Made by a program: the position numbers and the translations under genes | Shown here: positions 56,419 through 64,000 of the stretch, piece after piece | How the letters are laid out: each line of letters opens with the position of its first letter | Numbering within the stretch: the stretch's first letter is position 1 | Source of the DNA: Bradyrhizobium prioriisuperbiae | Lineage (GTDB): Bacteria > Pseudomonadota > Alphaproteobacteria > Rhizobiales > Xanthobacteraceae | DNA: 64,000 bases | Assembly: GCF_032397745.1 (NCBI RefSeq) | Contig: NZ_CP135921.1 | Location: 1-64,000 of the forward strand | Direction of reading: 5' to 3' | The notes under the pieces: model-generated | Databases searched by the model: none | Told to the model about the DNA's origin: nothing | Seen by the model: only the letters and a program-made list of their open reading frames with translations

Positions 56419-56793
56419 ATGAGCTGGGTGAGATCGAAAGTCAGGCAGGCTGCGCTGCTGGCGTTATTCGCGCTGGCGATTCAGCTCGTGCTGTCGTTCG
56501 GCCATTTCCACGACAGCCTAGTGCATGCCTCGAGCCTGACGGCACAAGCCGCCGCCAGCCAGCAGGTGATAACGTTTCTTTCCTCACCGAACCCGCATCC
56601 CGACGGGCTCGCTGACGATGACTGCGCCATCTGCGCCTCCATCGAGCTTTTGGACACACTGGTTGCGGTTGTGGCACCCGCGCTTCCGGTGCCGCCGACA
56701 TTCGCGATCCGGATCGAGACCGCGTCCACAGACTTCACCCTGCCCGAGCTTTCGCGCGCCGCGTTCCGCTCGCGCGCGCCACCCCGTTCCTGA
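56419..56793 (+). CDS. DUF2946-like small secreted/membrane protein, unit 2
   Basis: Protein of 124 residues, paralogous to that at 53312: MSWVRSKVRQAALLALFALA is almost identical, then LVLSFGHFHDSLVHASSLTA, NPHPDGLADDDCAICASIEL with the same His-Asp-CxxC block, and the identical end AFRSRAPPRS. The middle has drifted. The strong conservation of the ends and of the CxxC block suggests function in metal handling at the membrane. It is the first gene of the unit before the second receptor. Confidence 0.75.
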   Translation: MSWVRSKVRQAALLALFALAIQLVLSFGHFHDSLVHASSLTAQAAASQQVITFLSSPNPHPDGLADDDCAICASIELLDTLVAVVAPALPVPPTFAIRIETASTDFTLPELSRAAFRSRAPPRS

Positions 56794-56836
56794 CACCGTT
56801 CGTCTGATCGTCACGGCCCGCGCCTTGCGCAACGGC

Positions 56837-56925
56837 CATGACGCCCCGGTCCGCTCGCAAGGGCGGGAAGCCGTTTATGCGCAGCTTCACTGAAGCGCGC
56901 GACGGCATCATCAGGAATCCAGGTC
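56837..56925 (+). promoter_or_regulatory. Conserved leader between DUF2946 gene and receptor, unit 2
   Basis: Second copy of the conserved stretch at 53731-53836: CATGACG, CCGGTCCGCTCG, GGGCGGGAAGCCGT, CTGAAGCGCGCGACGGCATC and ATCAGGAATCCAGGTC before the ATG at 56926. Confidence 0.5.
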
Positions 56926-59232
56926 ATGTTTCGCTTCAAGACGACTCACGCTTTTCTTCTGGGCACCTCCGCGCTCGTTGCGCTGTTCGGCGTCGGCAGC
57001 TTTGCCCATGCGCAAGACGCAGCCCCACCACCGGCCGCCGACAGCGCACCGCCACCGGCAGCGAGCCCGGCGCCATCCGCTGCCGTACCAGCCGGCAGCC
57101 AGGCCCTGCCGGCCGTTCGGGTGACGGCGCCACGGCGCGTCACCCGGGCCCGGCGCCCACATATCCGCGCGGCCGCGACGCAGATCAGCAGAGCACCCAC
57201 CAAGGCCGAGATCGTTGGCCGGCAAAGTGCGACGTTCGACGGCGCGCGCACGCAACTGCTCACGCCGATCGGCGCGACCTCCTATCAGCTCGACCAGAAA
57301 AGCATCGAGGCGAAACCGCAGGGGACCAACGCGCCGCTCGACAAGGTGCTGCTGCAGGCGCCCGGCGTGACACAGGATTCCGCCGCCAGCGGTTCGCTGC
57401 ACGTGCGCAACGAGCACGCCAACCTGCAATATCGCATCAACGGCATCATGATTCCTGACGGCGTCGGCGCCTTCGGACAGGTCATCGACACCGGTATCGT
57501 CGGCAGCATGTCGCTGCTGACCGGCGCATTGCCGGCGCAATATGGCTTGCGCACCGCCGGCGTGCTGGACATCCAGACCAAGGCCGATGCCTTCAACAAC
57601 AGCGGCAGCGTCAGCGTTTACGGCGGCAGCCATGGCACCATCACGCCGAGCTTCGAATATGGCGGCACCGTGGGACAGACGCAATATTACGTCTCCGGCC
57701 GCTATTTCGGCAGCGATATGGGAATCGAAAATCCGACATCGAGCCGCAGCGCAATCCACGACCACACCGATCAGGGCAAGGGCTTCGTCTATCTCTCCAC
57801 CATCCTTGATTCGACGTCGCGCCTGGTCTTCATCGGTGGCACCTCGACCAGCTCCTATCAGATCCCGAACAATCCGGGACAACCGCCGGGCACCTCCAGC
57901 GGCGGCAACAACTTCGTCACCTATCCGTTCGACTCGGCGAACCTCAACGAGCGGCAAACCGAGAACAACCAGTTCGGTGTGCTGGCCTACCAGAAGTCGA
58001 TCGACGGGCTCGACCTGCAGCTGGCCTATTTCACCCGCTACAGCACGCTGCATTTCATGCCGGATTATGTCGGCGACCTCGCCTTCAACGGCGTGGCGTC
58101 CGATGTCTATCGCCGCAGCCTGACCAACGGCATCCAGGCGGATTCCTCCTACAGGCTCACCGACAGCCACACACTGCGGTTCGGCTTCCAGGTCAGCGGC
58201 GAGAGATCGTTGGTCAGCAACACCTCCGCCGTGCTGCCGGTCGACGCGGCCGGCAACACCACCACCGACACGCCGTTCATGATCAACGATTCCAGCTCCA
58301 AGCTCGGCTGGCTACTCTCCACCTACGCCTCCGACGAGTGGAAGATCACCAACCAGCTCACGCTGAACACCGGCCTGCGCTTCGACCAGATGTATGCGTA
58401 CACTGATGCGAACCAGCTCTCGCCGCGGGTCAGCGTGACCTACAAGCCGTTCGACGGCACGACATTCCATGCCGGCTACGCGCGCAACTTCACGCCGCCG
58501 CCGCAGGTGCTGGCCGCGCCGACCAACCTTGCGCTGGTCAACGGCACCACCCAGCAGCCGGCAACGAGCCAGAACGATCCGGTGCTGCCGGAGCGCTCGA
58601 ACGTGTTCGACGTCGGCGTGGTGCAGAAACTCGGCCCCGGCCTCGAGGTCGGCATCAGCGCCTATTACAAGACCGCGAAGGACTTGCTGGACGACGGCCA
58701 GTTCGGCGCGGCCTACGTGCTCACCGCCTTCAATTACGCCAAAGCCAACAATTTGGGCGTCGAGCTGTCGGCGAAATACGTCAATGGCGGCTTCAGCGCC
58801 TATGCAAATTTCGCCGCCGCACGGCAGATCGCCACCAACGTCGTGTCCAACCAGTATCTGTTCGATCCGGACGAACTGGCTTACATTGCCGGCCACTATG
58901 TCTATACCGACCACAGCCAGATCATCTCCGGCTCGGCCGGCGCCTCCTATCTGTGGGACGGCACGCGCTTCAGCGCCGACCTGATCTACGGCAGCGGCTT
59001 GCGCAGCGGCTTTGCCAACCAGGACTCGCTGCCGTTCTACACCCAGGTCAATCTCGGGGTGTCGCGGGAGTTCTTCACACCAGCCTCGACCAAGCCGCTC
59101 ACCGTGCGCTTCGACGTGGTCAACCTGTTCGACAAGATCTACGAAATCAGGGACGGCTCCGGCATCGGCGTGTTCGCACCGCAGTTCGGGCCACGTCGCG
59201 GATTCTTTGTGGGGTTATCGCAGAAGCTGTGA
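56926..59232 (+). CDS. TonB-dependent receptor, unit 2
   Basis: Outer-membrane receptor of 768 residues. Signal peptide about 1-29 (LLGTSALVALFGVGSFAHAQ), an Ala/Pro-rich linker, and a plug (about 95-225) with TSYQLDQKSIEAKPQGTNAP, LDKVLLQAPGVTQDSAASGS, LHVRNEHANLQYRINGIMIP and SLLTGALPAQYGLRTAGVLD. The barrel ends VGLSQKL. It differs strongly from the first receptor in plug and barrel, so the two probably carry different ligands although regulation and gene order match. The start has CAGGAATCCAGGTC upstream. The ligand is unknown; a zinc or other metal chelate is inferred from the Zur-like box only. Confidence 0.85.
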   Translation: MFRFKTTHAFLLGTSALVALFGVGSFAHAQDAAPPPAADSAPPPAASPAPSAAVPAGSQALPAVRVTAPRRVTRARRPHIRAAATQISRAPTKAEIVGRQSATFDGARTQLLTPIGATSYQLDQKSIEAKPQGTNAPLDKVLLQAPGVTQDSAASGSLHVRNEHANLQYRINGIMIPDGVGAFGQVIDTGIVGSMSLLTGALPAQYGLRTAGVLDIQTKADAFNNSGSVSVYGGSHGTITPSFEYGGTVGQTQYYVSGRYFGSDMGIENPTSSRSAIHDHTDQGKGFVYLSTILDSTSRLVFIGGTSTSSYQIPNNPGQPPGTSSGGNNFVTYPFDSANLNERQTENNQFGVLAYQKSIDGLDLQLAYFTRYSTLHFMPDYVGDLAFNGVASDVYRRSLTNGIQADSSYRLTDSHTLRFGFQVSGERSLVSNTSAVLPVDAAGNTTTDTPFMINDSSSKLGWLLSTYASDEWKITNQLTLNTGLRFDQMYAYTDANQLSPRVSVTYKPFDGTTFHAGYARNFTPPPQVLAAPTNLALVNGTTQQPATSQNDPVLPERSNVFDVGVVQKLGPGLEVGISAYYKTAKDLLDDGQFGAAYVLTAFNYAKANNLGVELSAKYVNGGFSAYANFAAARQIATNVVSNQYLFDPDELAYIAGHYVYTDHSQIISGSAGASYLWDGTRFSADLIYGSGLRSGFANQDSLPFYTQVNLGVSREFFTPASTKPLTVRFDVVNLFDKIYEIRDGSGIGVFAPQFGPRRGFFVGLSQKL

Positions 59233-59324
59233 GGGGTGGGCGAGAGTAGGATGCTGGCGACTCGGCGGAGCCGAGTCGCTGGGGTTAATCCCGCGTATGA
59301 CGCGGACGCTGGAGCAGCGCGCCG

Positions 59325-59849
59325 CTACGCTCCCGCGTTCGCTTTCGCCGCCCAGTCCGGACGGACCCTGCCGCTGACGCCGTCGAAAGCGCCCTCAGTG
59401 AGTTCGAGCACCAGCAGGCGGTTGTGATCGACCGGGCCCGGCATGGTGGCACGGCCCTTCGGGATCGCCTTGAACTGGAAGCGGCCGTAATACGGCTCGT
59501 CGCCGACCAGCACGATCAGTTTGTGGCCCGCATTTTTGGCCTCGGTCACCGCACGCTGCATCAGCGCGGTGGCGATGCCACGGCTGCGGAACGGTGGTTC
59601 CACGGTCAGCGGCCCGAGCAGCAGCGCCGGCGTGTCACCGATGCAGATCGGCAGCTGCCGCACCGAGCCGACCAGAAGCGTACCGATCCGCGCCGTGAAG
59701 GAAAGTGACAGCGTGTGATCGATATCCTCGCGCAGCCGGTAGGCGCTGAGCACGAAACGTCCGGGTCCGAAGGTGCGTTCCAGCAGCCGCTCGATGGCCT
59801 GGGCGTCGTTGGTGGTTTCCGGCAGAATGGTCAGCGAAAGATCGGTCAT
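59325..59849 (-). CDS. GNAT-family acetyltransferase
   Basis: Protein of 174 residues. Motif A GPLTVEPPFRSRGIATALMQ contains R-S-R-G-I-A for acetyl-CoA; motif B is KLIVLVGDEPYYGRFQFKAI. The N-terminal LERTFGPGRFVLSAYRLRED and the C-terminal LVLELTEGAFDGVSGRVRPD are typical of the YhbS-like subgroup. ATG at 59849 (MTDLSLTI) is preferred; an alternative start lies at 59867. Substrate unknown. It is convergent with the second receptor. Confidence 0.85.
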   Translation of the reverse strand: MTDLSLTILPETTNDAQAIERLLERTFGPGRFVLSAYRLREDIDHTLSLSFTARIGTLLVGSVRQLPICIGDTPALLLGPLTVEPPFRSRGIATALMQRAVTEAKNAGHKLIVLVGDEPYYGRFQFKAIPKGRATMPGPVDHNRLLVLELTEGAFDGVSGRVRPDWAAKANAGA

Positions 59850-59912
59850 GGCAGCGCGCAATAGCATCTGGCGGCGGGGTGGTCCATCGTCGAGATGACC
59901 GTTTTTTTACCC

Positions 59913-60965
59913 TTAAGCGCGGGGTTTCCGGCCGACCGGCGACTGCGCCAGATAGGCGAGCAGCTTCATTTCGCGCCGTCCCCGGGTCACGGTATCCAGC
60001 ACGAGGCCGGAACTGATCGCCAGCATCGCCAGGATCATCAGGCCGGTGGAGAGCACGGCGGTGGGCAGCCGCGGCACGATCCCCTCTTCGAGATATGTCA
60101 CTGCCAGCGGCACCGCGAGGGCGATCGCGGCCAGCGCCAGCAGCGCGCCGATCAGGCCGAAAAACCGCAGCGGCTTTTCCGAACGATAGAGCCTGACGAT
60201 GGTGCCGAGAATGCGGAAGCCGTCGCGCCAGGTGTTGAGCTTCGACACCGAGCCTTCATGCCGCGCATAATAGGGTGTCTCGATCTCCGCCACCGGCAAC
60301 GCCAGTTCGAGCGCATGCACGGTCAGTTCGGTCTCGATCTCGAAACCATCCGACAACACTGGAAAGGATTTCACGAACCGGCGCGAAAACACCCGATAGC
60401 CGGAAAGAATGTCGTGACATTGCTGCCCGAACACGCCGGACAGAAAGCCCGTCAGCATCCGGTTGCCGAGCCTGTGGCCGGGACGATAGGCGGCATCGGC
60501 CTGCTCGACACGCAGGGCGACCACCATGTCGAGATGCTCATCGCGCAGCCTCGCGATCATCGCCGGCGCGCTGGCCGCATCATAGGTGGCATCGCCATCG
60601 ACCAGCAGATAGATGTCGGCATCGACATCGGCGAACATGCGGCGCACCACATGGCCTTTGCCCTGGCGTCGCGCTGCGCGCACCGTGGCGCCGGCATCGC
60701 GCGCGATCGCACGGGTGCGGTCGGTCGAATTGTTGTCGTAGACATGGATTTCCGCTGTCGGCAGCGCGCTGCGGAAATCCGCGACCACTTGCGCGATCGC
60801 CACCTCTTCGTTGAAGCACGGCACCAGCACGGCGATGCGCGGCTGCTCCGCGGCACGCCGTTCGTCCTGCGCGAACTGTTGCAACGCCTGCGCCATGCCG
60901 GCGATGTCGCCGCGCAAATCCTGCCGGTTTAAGTCCTGCTGTTTCAGATCCGCCGCTGCAGTCAT
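59913..60965 (-). CDS. Family 2 glycosyltransferase with C-terminal membrane helices
   Basis: Protein of 350 residues of the dolichyl-phosphate-glucose/mannose synthase-like GT2 group. The GT-A domain (about 45-260) has IAVLVPCFNEEVAIAQVVAD, EIHVYDNNSTDRTRAIARDA and the metal-binding DADIYLLVDGDATYD, then SGYRVFSRRFVKSFPVLSDG and FEIETELTVHALELALPVAE. Two transmembrane helices follow (about 268-290 FFGLIGALLALAAIALAVPL, 302-325). It likely transfers a sugar to a polyprenyl phosphate at the inner membrane for surface glycans. Single gene; substrate unknown. Confidence 0.88.
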   Translation of the reverse strand: MTAAADLKQQDLNRQDLRGDIAGMAQALQQFAQDERRAAEQPRIAVLVPCFNEEVAIAQVVADFRSALPTAEIHVYDNNSTDRTRAIARDAGATVRAARRQGKGHVVRRMFADVDADIYLLVDGDATYDAASAPAMIARLRDEHLDMVVALRVEQADAAYRPGHRLGNRMLTGFLSGVFGQQCHDILSGYRVFSRRFVKSFPVLSDGFEIETELTVHALELALPVAEIETPYYARHEGSVSKLNTWRDGFRILGTIVRLYRSEKPLRFFGLIGALLALAAIALAVPLAVTYLEEGIVPRLPTAVLSTGLMILAMLAISSGLVLDTVTRGRREMKLLAYLAQSPVGRKPRA

Positions 60966-61063
60966 GGATGCGTCCCGATGATGTCCGCCGGGAGTATAGG
61001 GAGCGATGCCTAACGATCCCTAAGCCGGATCCCCCTCATGGTGAGGGGAAAGTCGACGACGGG

Positions 61064-61549
61064 TCAACTCCAATCGCGGGATGCCTCCGCTTTTTCAAAG
61101 ACTTCCGCGATCCGTTGCCGGGTGCCTCGGGTGGTGTCCGGGGGCAAATTGTCGAGCGCATAGAAGCCGCAGGCGACGATTTCCCGGTTCGGTTCGGGCT
61201 GCCCCTGCTGGCGAAACTGGCGCACCACATAAAGCGCGACATGGTCGCGGCGGGAGATCCGGCGGTTGAAGAAGATGCCGTGCAGCACCGGCGGCCCGGT
61301 GAGCTCGATCTGCCCCTCCTCCCACACCTCGCGCTTGAGCGCATCAGCCACGGTTTCGCCGACCTCCACCCCGCCGCCCGGCAGATGCCAGCCCGCCACA
61401 TAGGTGTGCTTGACCAGGAACACGCGGTTGGTGTCGTCGAGCACCATGGCACGTACGCCCAGCGTCATGCCGCGCGCGAAGCGCCAGTAGAAATGCAGCA
61501 CGCCGCGAATATACGGCTCGAGCGCGGATCGGAGGTTTTGCAGGTTCAT
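61064..61549 (-). CDS. Nudix hydrolase
   Basis: Protein of 161 residues. The Nudix box GGGVEVGETVADALKREVWE continuing EGQIEL fits G-x5-E-x7-R-E-x-x-E-E, and the upstream LVKHTYVAGWHLPGGG is typical of the family. The N-terminal helix LRGVLHFYWRFARGMTLGVR with MVLDDTNRVFLV precedes it. Substrate unknown. ATG at 61549 (MNLQNLRS) is chosen; an earlier in-frame start exists at 61585. It is divergent from the metallophosphoesterase gene. Confidence 0.88.
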   Translation of the reverse strand: MNLQNLRSALEPYIRGVLHFYWRFARGMTLGVRAMVLDDTNRVFLVKHTYVAGWHLPGGGVEVGETVADALKREVWEEGQIELTGPPVLHGIFFNRRISRRDHVALYVVRQFRQQGQPEPNREIVACGFYALDNLPPDTTRGTRQRIAEVFEKAEASRDWS

Positions 61550-61649
61550 CGCAGCAGCAATCCACCAAGTTCGGCGCGCGCGCAACCCTTTGTCTCATCC
61601 CGCAGACTGGTGCTTGCGTCGCCTGCGGCATCTTGCCAAAACCATTGTC

Positions 61650-62546
61650 ATGACTGCCTTCGTGCTCGCCCATTTGTCGGATCCGCATCTCGCGCCGCTG
61701 CCGCGGCCGCGGTTGCATGAACTCGCCGGCAAACGCGCGATCGGTTACATGAACTGGACGCGCAACCGGCATCGCATTCACCGCCGCGAGGTGATCGACG
61801 CGCTGGTCGGGGATCTGCACGCGCAGGCCACGGACCACATCGCCGTCACCGGCGATCTCGTCAACATCGCGCTGCCGGCGGAAATCGCACAGGCGCGGAC
61901 GTGGCTGGACTCGGTCGGCCCGCCAGCCGATGTCACTTTGGTGCCCGGCAATCATGACGCCTACGTGCACAGCGCGATCGCGCGCTTTTCCGATGCATGG
62001 GGTGACTACATGCGTGGCGACGCCGCATCGGATACGACGTCGCTGTTTCCATTCGTGCGCCGGCGCGGACCACTGACGCTGATCGGCGTGTCATCGGGCG
62101 TGCCGACGCGGCCGTTCATCGCCACCGGCACACTCGGGCGCATTCAGCTGGCAGCGCTCGACGCCATCCTGCACGGGCTCGCTGCAGCAACGACGTTTCG
62201 CGTGCTGCTGATCCATCATCCGCTGCAATCGCAGGAACGCCGGCGCCATGCGCGGCTGACCGATTCGGATCTGCTGTGCGAGCTGCTGCGCCGCCACGGC
62301 GTCGACCTGGTGCTGCACGGCCACGACCACCGCCATGCGGTGACCTGGTTCGACGGCCCCACCAGCCGCATTCCTGCGATCGGTGTCCCCTCCGCCTCGG
62401 TCGCGGCCGGCGGCCACCGCGAAGCGGCGGCGTACAACCTGTTCGGAATCGACCACCGCGATGGCCGCTGGCATGTGGAGATGACCACCCGCGGCTTCAG
62501 CCGCGCGGGCGAGATCGGTGAGCTGCGGAGAGAGAAGCTCGTCTAG
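61650..62546 (+). CDS. Metallophosphoesterase
   Basis: Calcineurin-like phosphoesterase of 298 residues. All metal-binding blocks are present: LAHLSDPHL (D-x-H), HIAVTGDLVN (GD), TLVPGNHDAY (GNHD), LLIHHPLQ and VLHGHDHRHAV (GHxH). This arrangement belongs to the cyclic-nucleotide phosphodiesterase / CpdA-like group, but the substrate is not fixed by sequence. The start at 61650 (MTAFVLAHLSD) matches the family; an earlier in-frame start at 61590 is possible. Confidence 0.88.
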   Translation: MTAFVLAHLSDPHLAPLPRPRLHELAGKRAIGYMNWTRNRHRIHRREVIDALVGDLHAQATDHIAVTGDLVNIALPAEIAQARTWLDSVGPPADVTLVPGNHDAYVHSAIARFSDAWGDYMRGDAASDTTSLFPFVRRRGPLTLIGVSSGVPTRPFIATGTLGRIQLAALDAILHGLAAATTFRVLLIHHPLQSQERRRHARLTDSDLLCELLRRHGVDLVLHGHDHRHAVTWFDGPTSRIPAIGVPSASVAAGGHREAAAYNLFGIDHRDGRWHVEMTTRGFSRAGEIGELRREKLV

Positions 62547-62557
62547 CGGCTGAGCTG

Positions 62558-63205
62558 CTAGAAGGTCCGCAATGCGGCGAAGAAGGCCACCGCGAACAGT
62601 GCGGCCATGCCGGCAACAAAGCCCAGTGCGAAGGTCCAGACGCCCTTGCGGCTGGTCTTCGCCACAGCTTGCACGGGCTGCGCCGGGGCGGCATTGGAAT
62701 TCGCTGCCGAGGTGGCGGCGGCATAGGCCGCCTCAACCGCCTTGGCAGTCGCGGCGGGCACCGCCGGCATCGGCATGCTGACCAGGGCATGTTCGCGCTC
62801 GATGATGCGGCGGGCGACATAGTCGGTCACCGCGCTGACCATGGCTTTGACGTCGTGCGATTCGGCCAGCACGAGGCGGCCGAACCGGGTGTCCTGGACA
62901 AAACGGTAGGCCCGCTTGTCGCGGCCCATCACCACATGGGCAACGGCATCGACCCACAGCCGCGGGGTGTCGCCATGGCTGATGCCGCGGTCGAACAGCT
63001 CGACATTGCCCGGAATCTCGGAAAACAGCGGATCCAGCGCCTCGTTGAGGATCTCCAGCCGCGCCACCTCGGCGTCGCGCAGATCGACCACCACCGCGGT
63101 GCGGTCGGCGGCCTCGATCCGGGCCTTGCGGAGCGCGTCACGCAGCAGCCGTGTCGGGGTACCCTTGGTCTCGCTGTCGAGGTTTGCCACGCCCGAATCC
63201 CTCAT
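62558..63205 (-). CDS. Membrane-anchored protein of unknown function
   Basis: Protein of 215 residues. A soluble N-terminal domain (about 1-140) includes AVVVDLRDAEVARLEILNEA, LDPLFSEIPGNVELFDRGIS, GDTPRLWVDAVAHVVMGRDK and RAYRFVQDTRFGRLVLAESH. An alanine-rich linker (about 148-188) leads to one C-terminal transmembrane helix (about 193-212, TFALGFVAGMAALFAVAFFA), so it is tail-anchored with the main domain in the cytoplasm. I recall it as a conserved hypothetical of Bradyrhizobium; no function is known to me. Confidence 0.75.
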   Translation of the reverse strand: MRDSGVANLDSETKGTPTRLLRDALRKARIEAADRTAVVVDLRDAEVARLEILNEALDPLFSEIPGNVELFDRGISHGDTPRLWVDAVAHVVMGRDKRAYRFVQDTRFGRLVLAESHDVKAMVSAVTDYVARRIIEREHALVSMPMPAVPAATAKAVEAAYAAATSAANSNAAPAQPVQAVAKTSRKGVWTFALGFVAGMAALFAVAFFAALRTF

Positions 63206-63338
63206 GTCTGGCTTTCACCCGGTTGGTTTAATTTATCAGTAACCATGCCCCGGGCAAAGGCCTGGACCCTGTCCGGGCGGACAAATCCCTGTCCTAAAAC
63301 GAGAAACGAGCTGCTGCTCTCACATTCGGTGTCACACC

Positions 63339-63446
63339 CGTCATCCTGAGGTGCCCGCGCAGCGGGCCTCGAAGGATGAACGGCCGAGGCAGCGCCGTGG
63401 CCCGCCCTTCGAGGGCCATGCTGCGCATGGCCACCTCAGGGTGACG
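63339..63446. repeat. Long dispersed palindrome CGTCATCCTGAGGTG...CACCTCAGGGTGACG
   Basis: The outer arms CGTCATCCTGAGGTG and CACCTCAGGGTGACG pair; inside, CCCGCGCAGCGGGCCTCGAAGG and CCTTCGAGGGCCATGCTGCG, given here in shorter parts, pair again. Such units are frequent between genes in this group as I recall. It fills much of the 413-base gap between the unknown tail-anchored gene and the DUF4170 gene. Confidence 0.7.
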
Positions 63447-63478
63447 GGATTGAGCTGAGCAGGCAGCCCAAACAAGAA

Positions 63479-63514
63479 AACGGCCCCACCCGGAAACCGG
63501 GCGAGACCGTTTTG
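63479..63514. terminator. Probable terminator hairpin after the DUF4170 gene
   Basis: AAACGG(CC) ... ACCCGG-AAA-CCGGGC ... CCGTTTT: an inner stem CCCGG/CCGGG and an outer stem AAAACGG/CCGTTTT. It lies about 105 bases after the DUF4170 stop on the minus strand and could serve transcripts of that gene, with the T run on either strand. Confidence 0.55.
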
Positions 63515-63618
63515 TGTCCCTCCTTGGCAGGACCTCTCGCCCGACCGCTGCGGCTTTTCTCCGGCGTGTCGGTCAGGCGCTGTTCATCAGGCGGCGAGCA
63601 GGCGATCGCGCGACCTTG

Positions 63619-63825
63619 TCAGGCGATCGCGCGGCGTGGTTCTTCGACGATCGAGAAGCGAACGTTGCAGCGATGCCGGTTCTCTTCCGACACCGAGCGC
63701 CAGGCGTCTTCCGCCTCGCGCCTCGTAGGGAACGGGCCCTTCACCTCGGCGCTTCCATGCACGAGCGTGTGGAAGTTCAGAGAGCGAAACTCGCCGCCAA
63801 CAACCCAAAAATGTGTTCCGTGCAT
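63619..63825 (-). CDS. DUF4170 family small protein
   Basis: Protein of 68 residues. THFWVVGGEFRSLNFHTLVH, KGPFPTRREAEDAWRSVSEE and HRCNVRFSIVEE are the DUF4170 pattern: a strand, a helix and a strand with an all-purpose 'GPF' turn, as in alphaproteobacterial homologues of about 75 residues. Function unknown. AGGAGATAACC immediately precedes the start at 63825. The 175 bases upstream are AT-rich and probably hold its promoter. Confidence 0.85.
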   Translation of the reverse strand: MHGTHFWVVGGEFRSLNFHTLVHGSAEVKGPFPTRREAEDAWRSVSEENRHRCNVRFSIVEEPRRAIA

Positions 63826-64000
63826 GGTTATCTCCTAAACTTGCGACATTCGTGACATTGCGTCGCGAAACGTGACGCAGAGATAACGCGATAATCGAAA
63901 GAACGTATAGATGGCTTGTTTCCAAACAGTGATGTGATGTAACATCCATACTTGTAATAAATGTCACTTTGTAAAAATTGTCACAACCGGATTGTTACAA
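63826..64000. promoter_or_regulatory. AT-rich promoter region with inverted repeats at right edge
   Basis: This stretch is far richer in A and T than the rest. TGTAACA (63938-63944) and TGTTACA (63993-63999) are inverted copies within the last 65 bases, and TGTCAC occurs twice between them. GCGTC...GACGC (about 63862-63880) is a smaller dyad nearer the DUF4170 gene. A regulator site or promoter of this gene or of one beyond the edge is likely. Confidence 0.4.

Overview
The window is a GC-rich chromosomal segment of an alphaproteobacterium of the Bradyrhizobium / Rhodopseudomonas / Afipia group (Nitrobacteraceae). This placement rests on the fused cytochrome b/c1 gene (fbcH) behind its Rieske gene, the fused trpE-trpG gene behind a Trp-codon leader peptide, and many copies of palindromic repeats (GTAGCCCG...CGGGCTAC) that I associate with this group. 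Gene density is high. I found no tRNA, rRNA, CRISPR array, prophage or intact insertion sequence.

Layout. 1-9.8 kb: a frameshifted LuxR-type regulator running off the left edge, an outer-membrane protein made of two fused barrels, a FAD oxidoreductase, then an operon of a glutathione S-transferase and a PNPOx/flavodoxin-reductase/ferredoxin protein broken by one base, behind a large inverted-repeat operator; then a LysR regulator, a thioesterase and a WYL regulator with an operator over its own RBS. 9.9-20.8 kb: YdhR-like monooxygenase, ankyrin protein, mutY, dciA-like, DsbA-like oxidoreductase, smc, Rsm22-like methyltransferase. 20.9-30.6 kb: a large autotransporter, a class III cyclase, lemA with an M48 protease, and two tandem ParA-like ATPases separated by two long hairpins, followed by a DUF4239 membrane protein.

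30.7-44.9 kb is mostly housekeeping: apt, trpEG with trpL attenuator, an acetyltransferase and dienelactone hydrolase, fbcF-fbcH (bc1 complex), the trmL-queE-queD-hemF operon, a J-domain-like protein with a degenerate duplicated 3' end, and the DUF1285-Nudix-DUF6111-cca operon. 45.1-52.0 kb is a MoxR-DUF58-DUF4159-membrane protein operon with overlapping genes.

53.1-59.2 kb is the most distinctive part: two tandem paralogous units, each with a -35 element, a Zur-like palindrome at a fixed distance, a small DUF2946 protein and a TonB-dependent receptor; the first receptor resembles the zinc receptor ZnuD. I infer a zinc-starvation-induced metal uptake locus made by segmental duplication. The right end holds an acetyltransferase, a family 2 glycosyltransferase, a Nudix hydrolase, a metallophosphoesterase, a membrane-anchored unknown protein and a DUF4170 protein.

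Two genes (LuxR-type, PNPOx-reductase) are each broken by a single extra base in a short homopolymer, so either recent decay or sequencing error should be considered.
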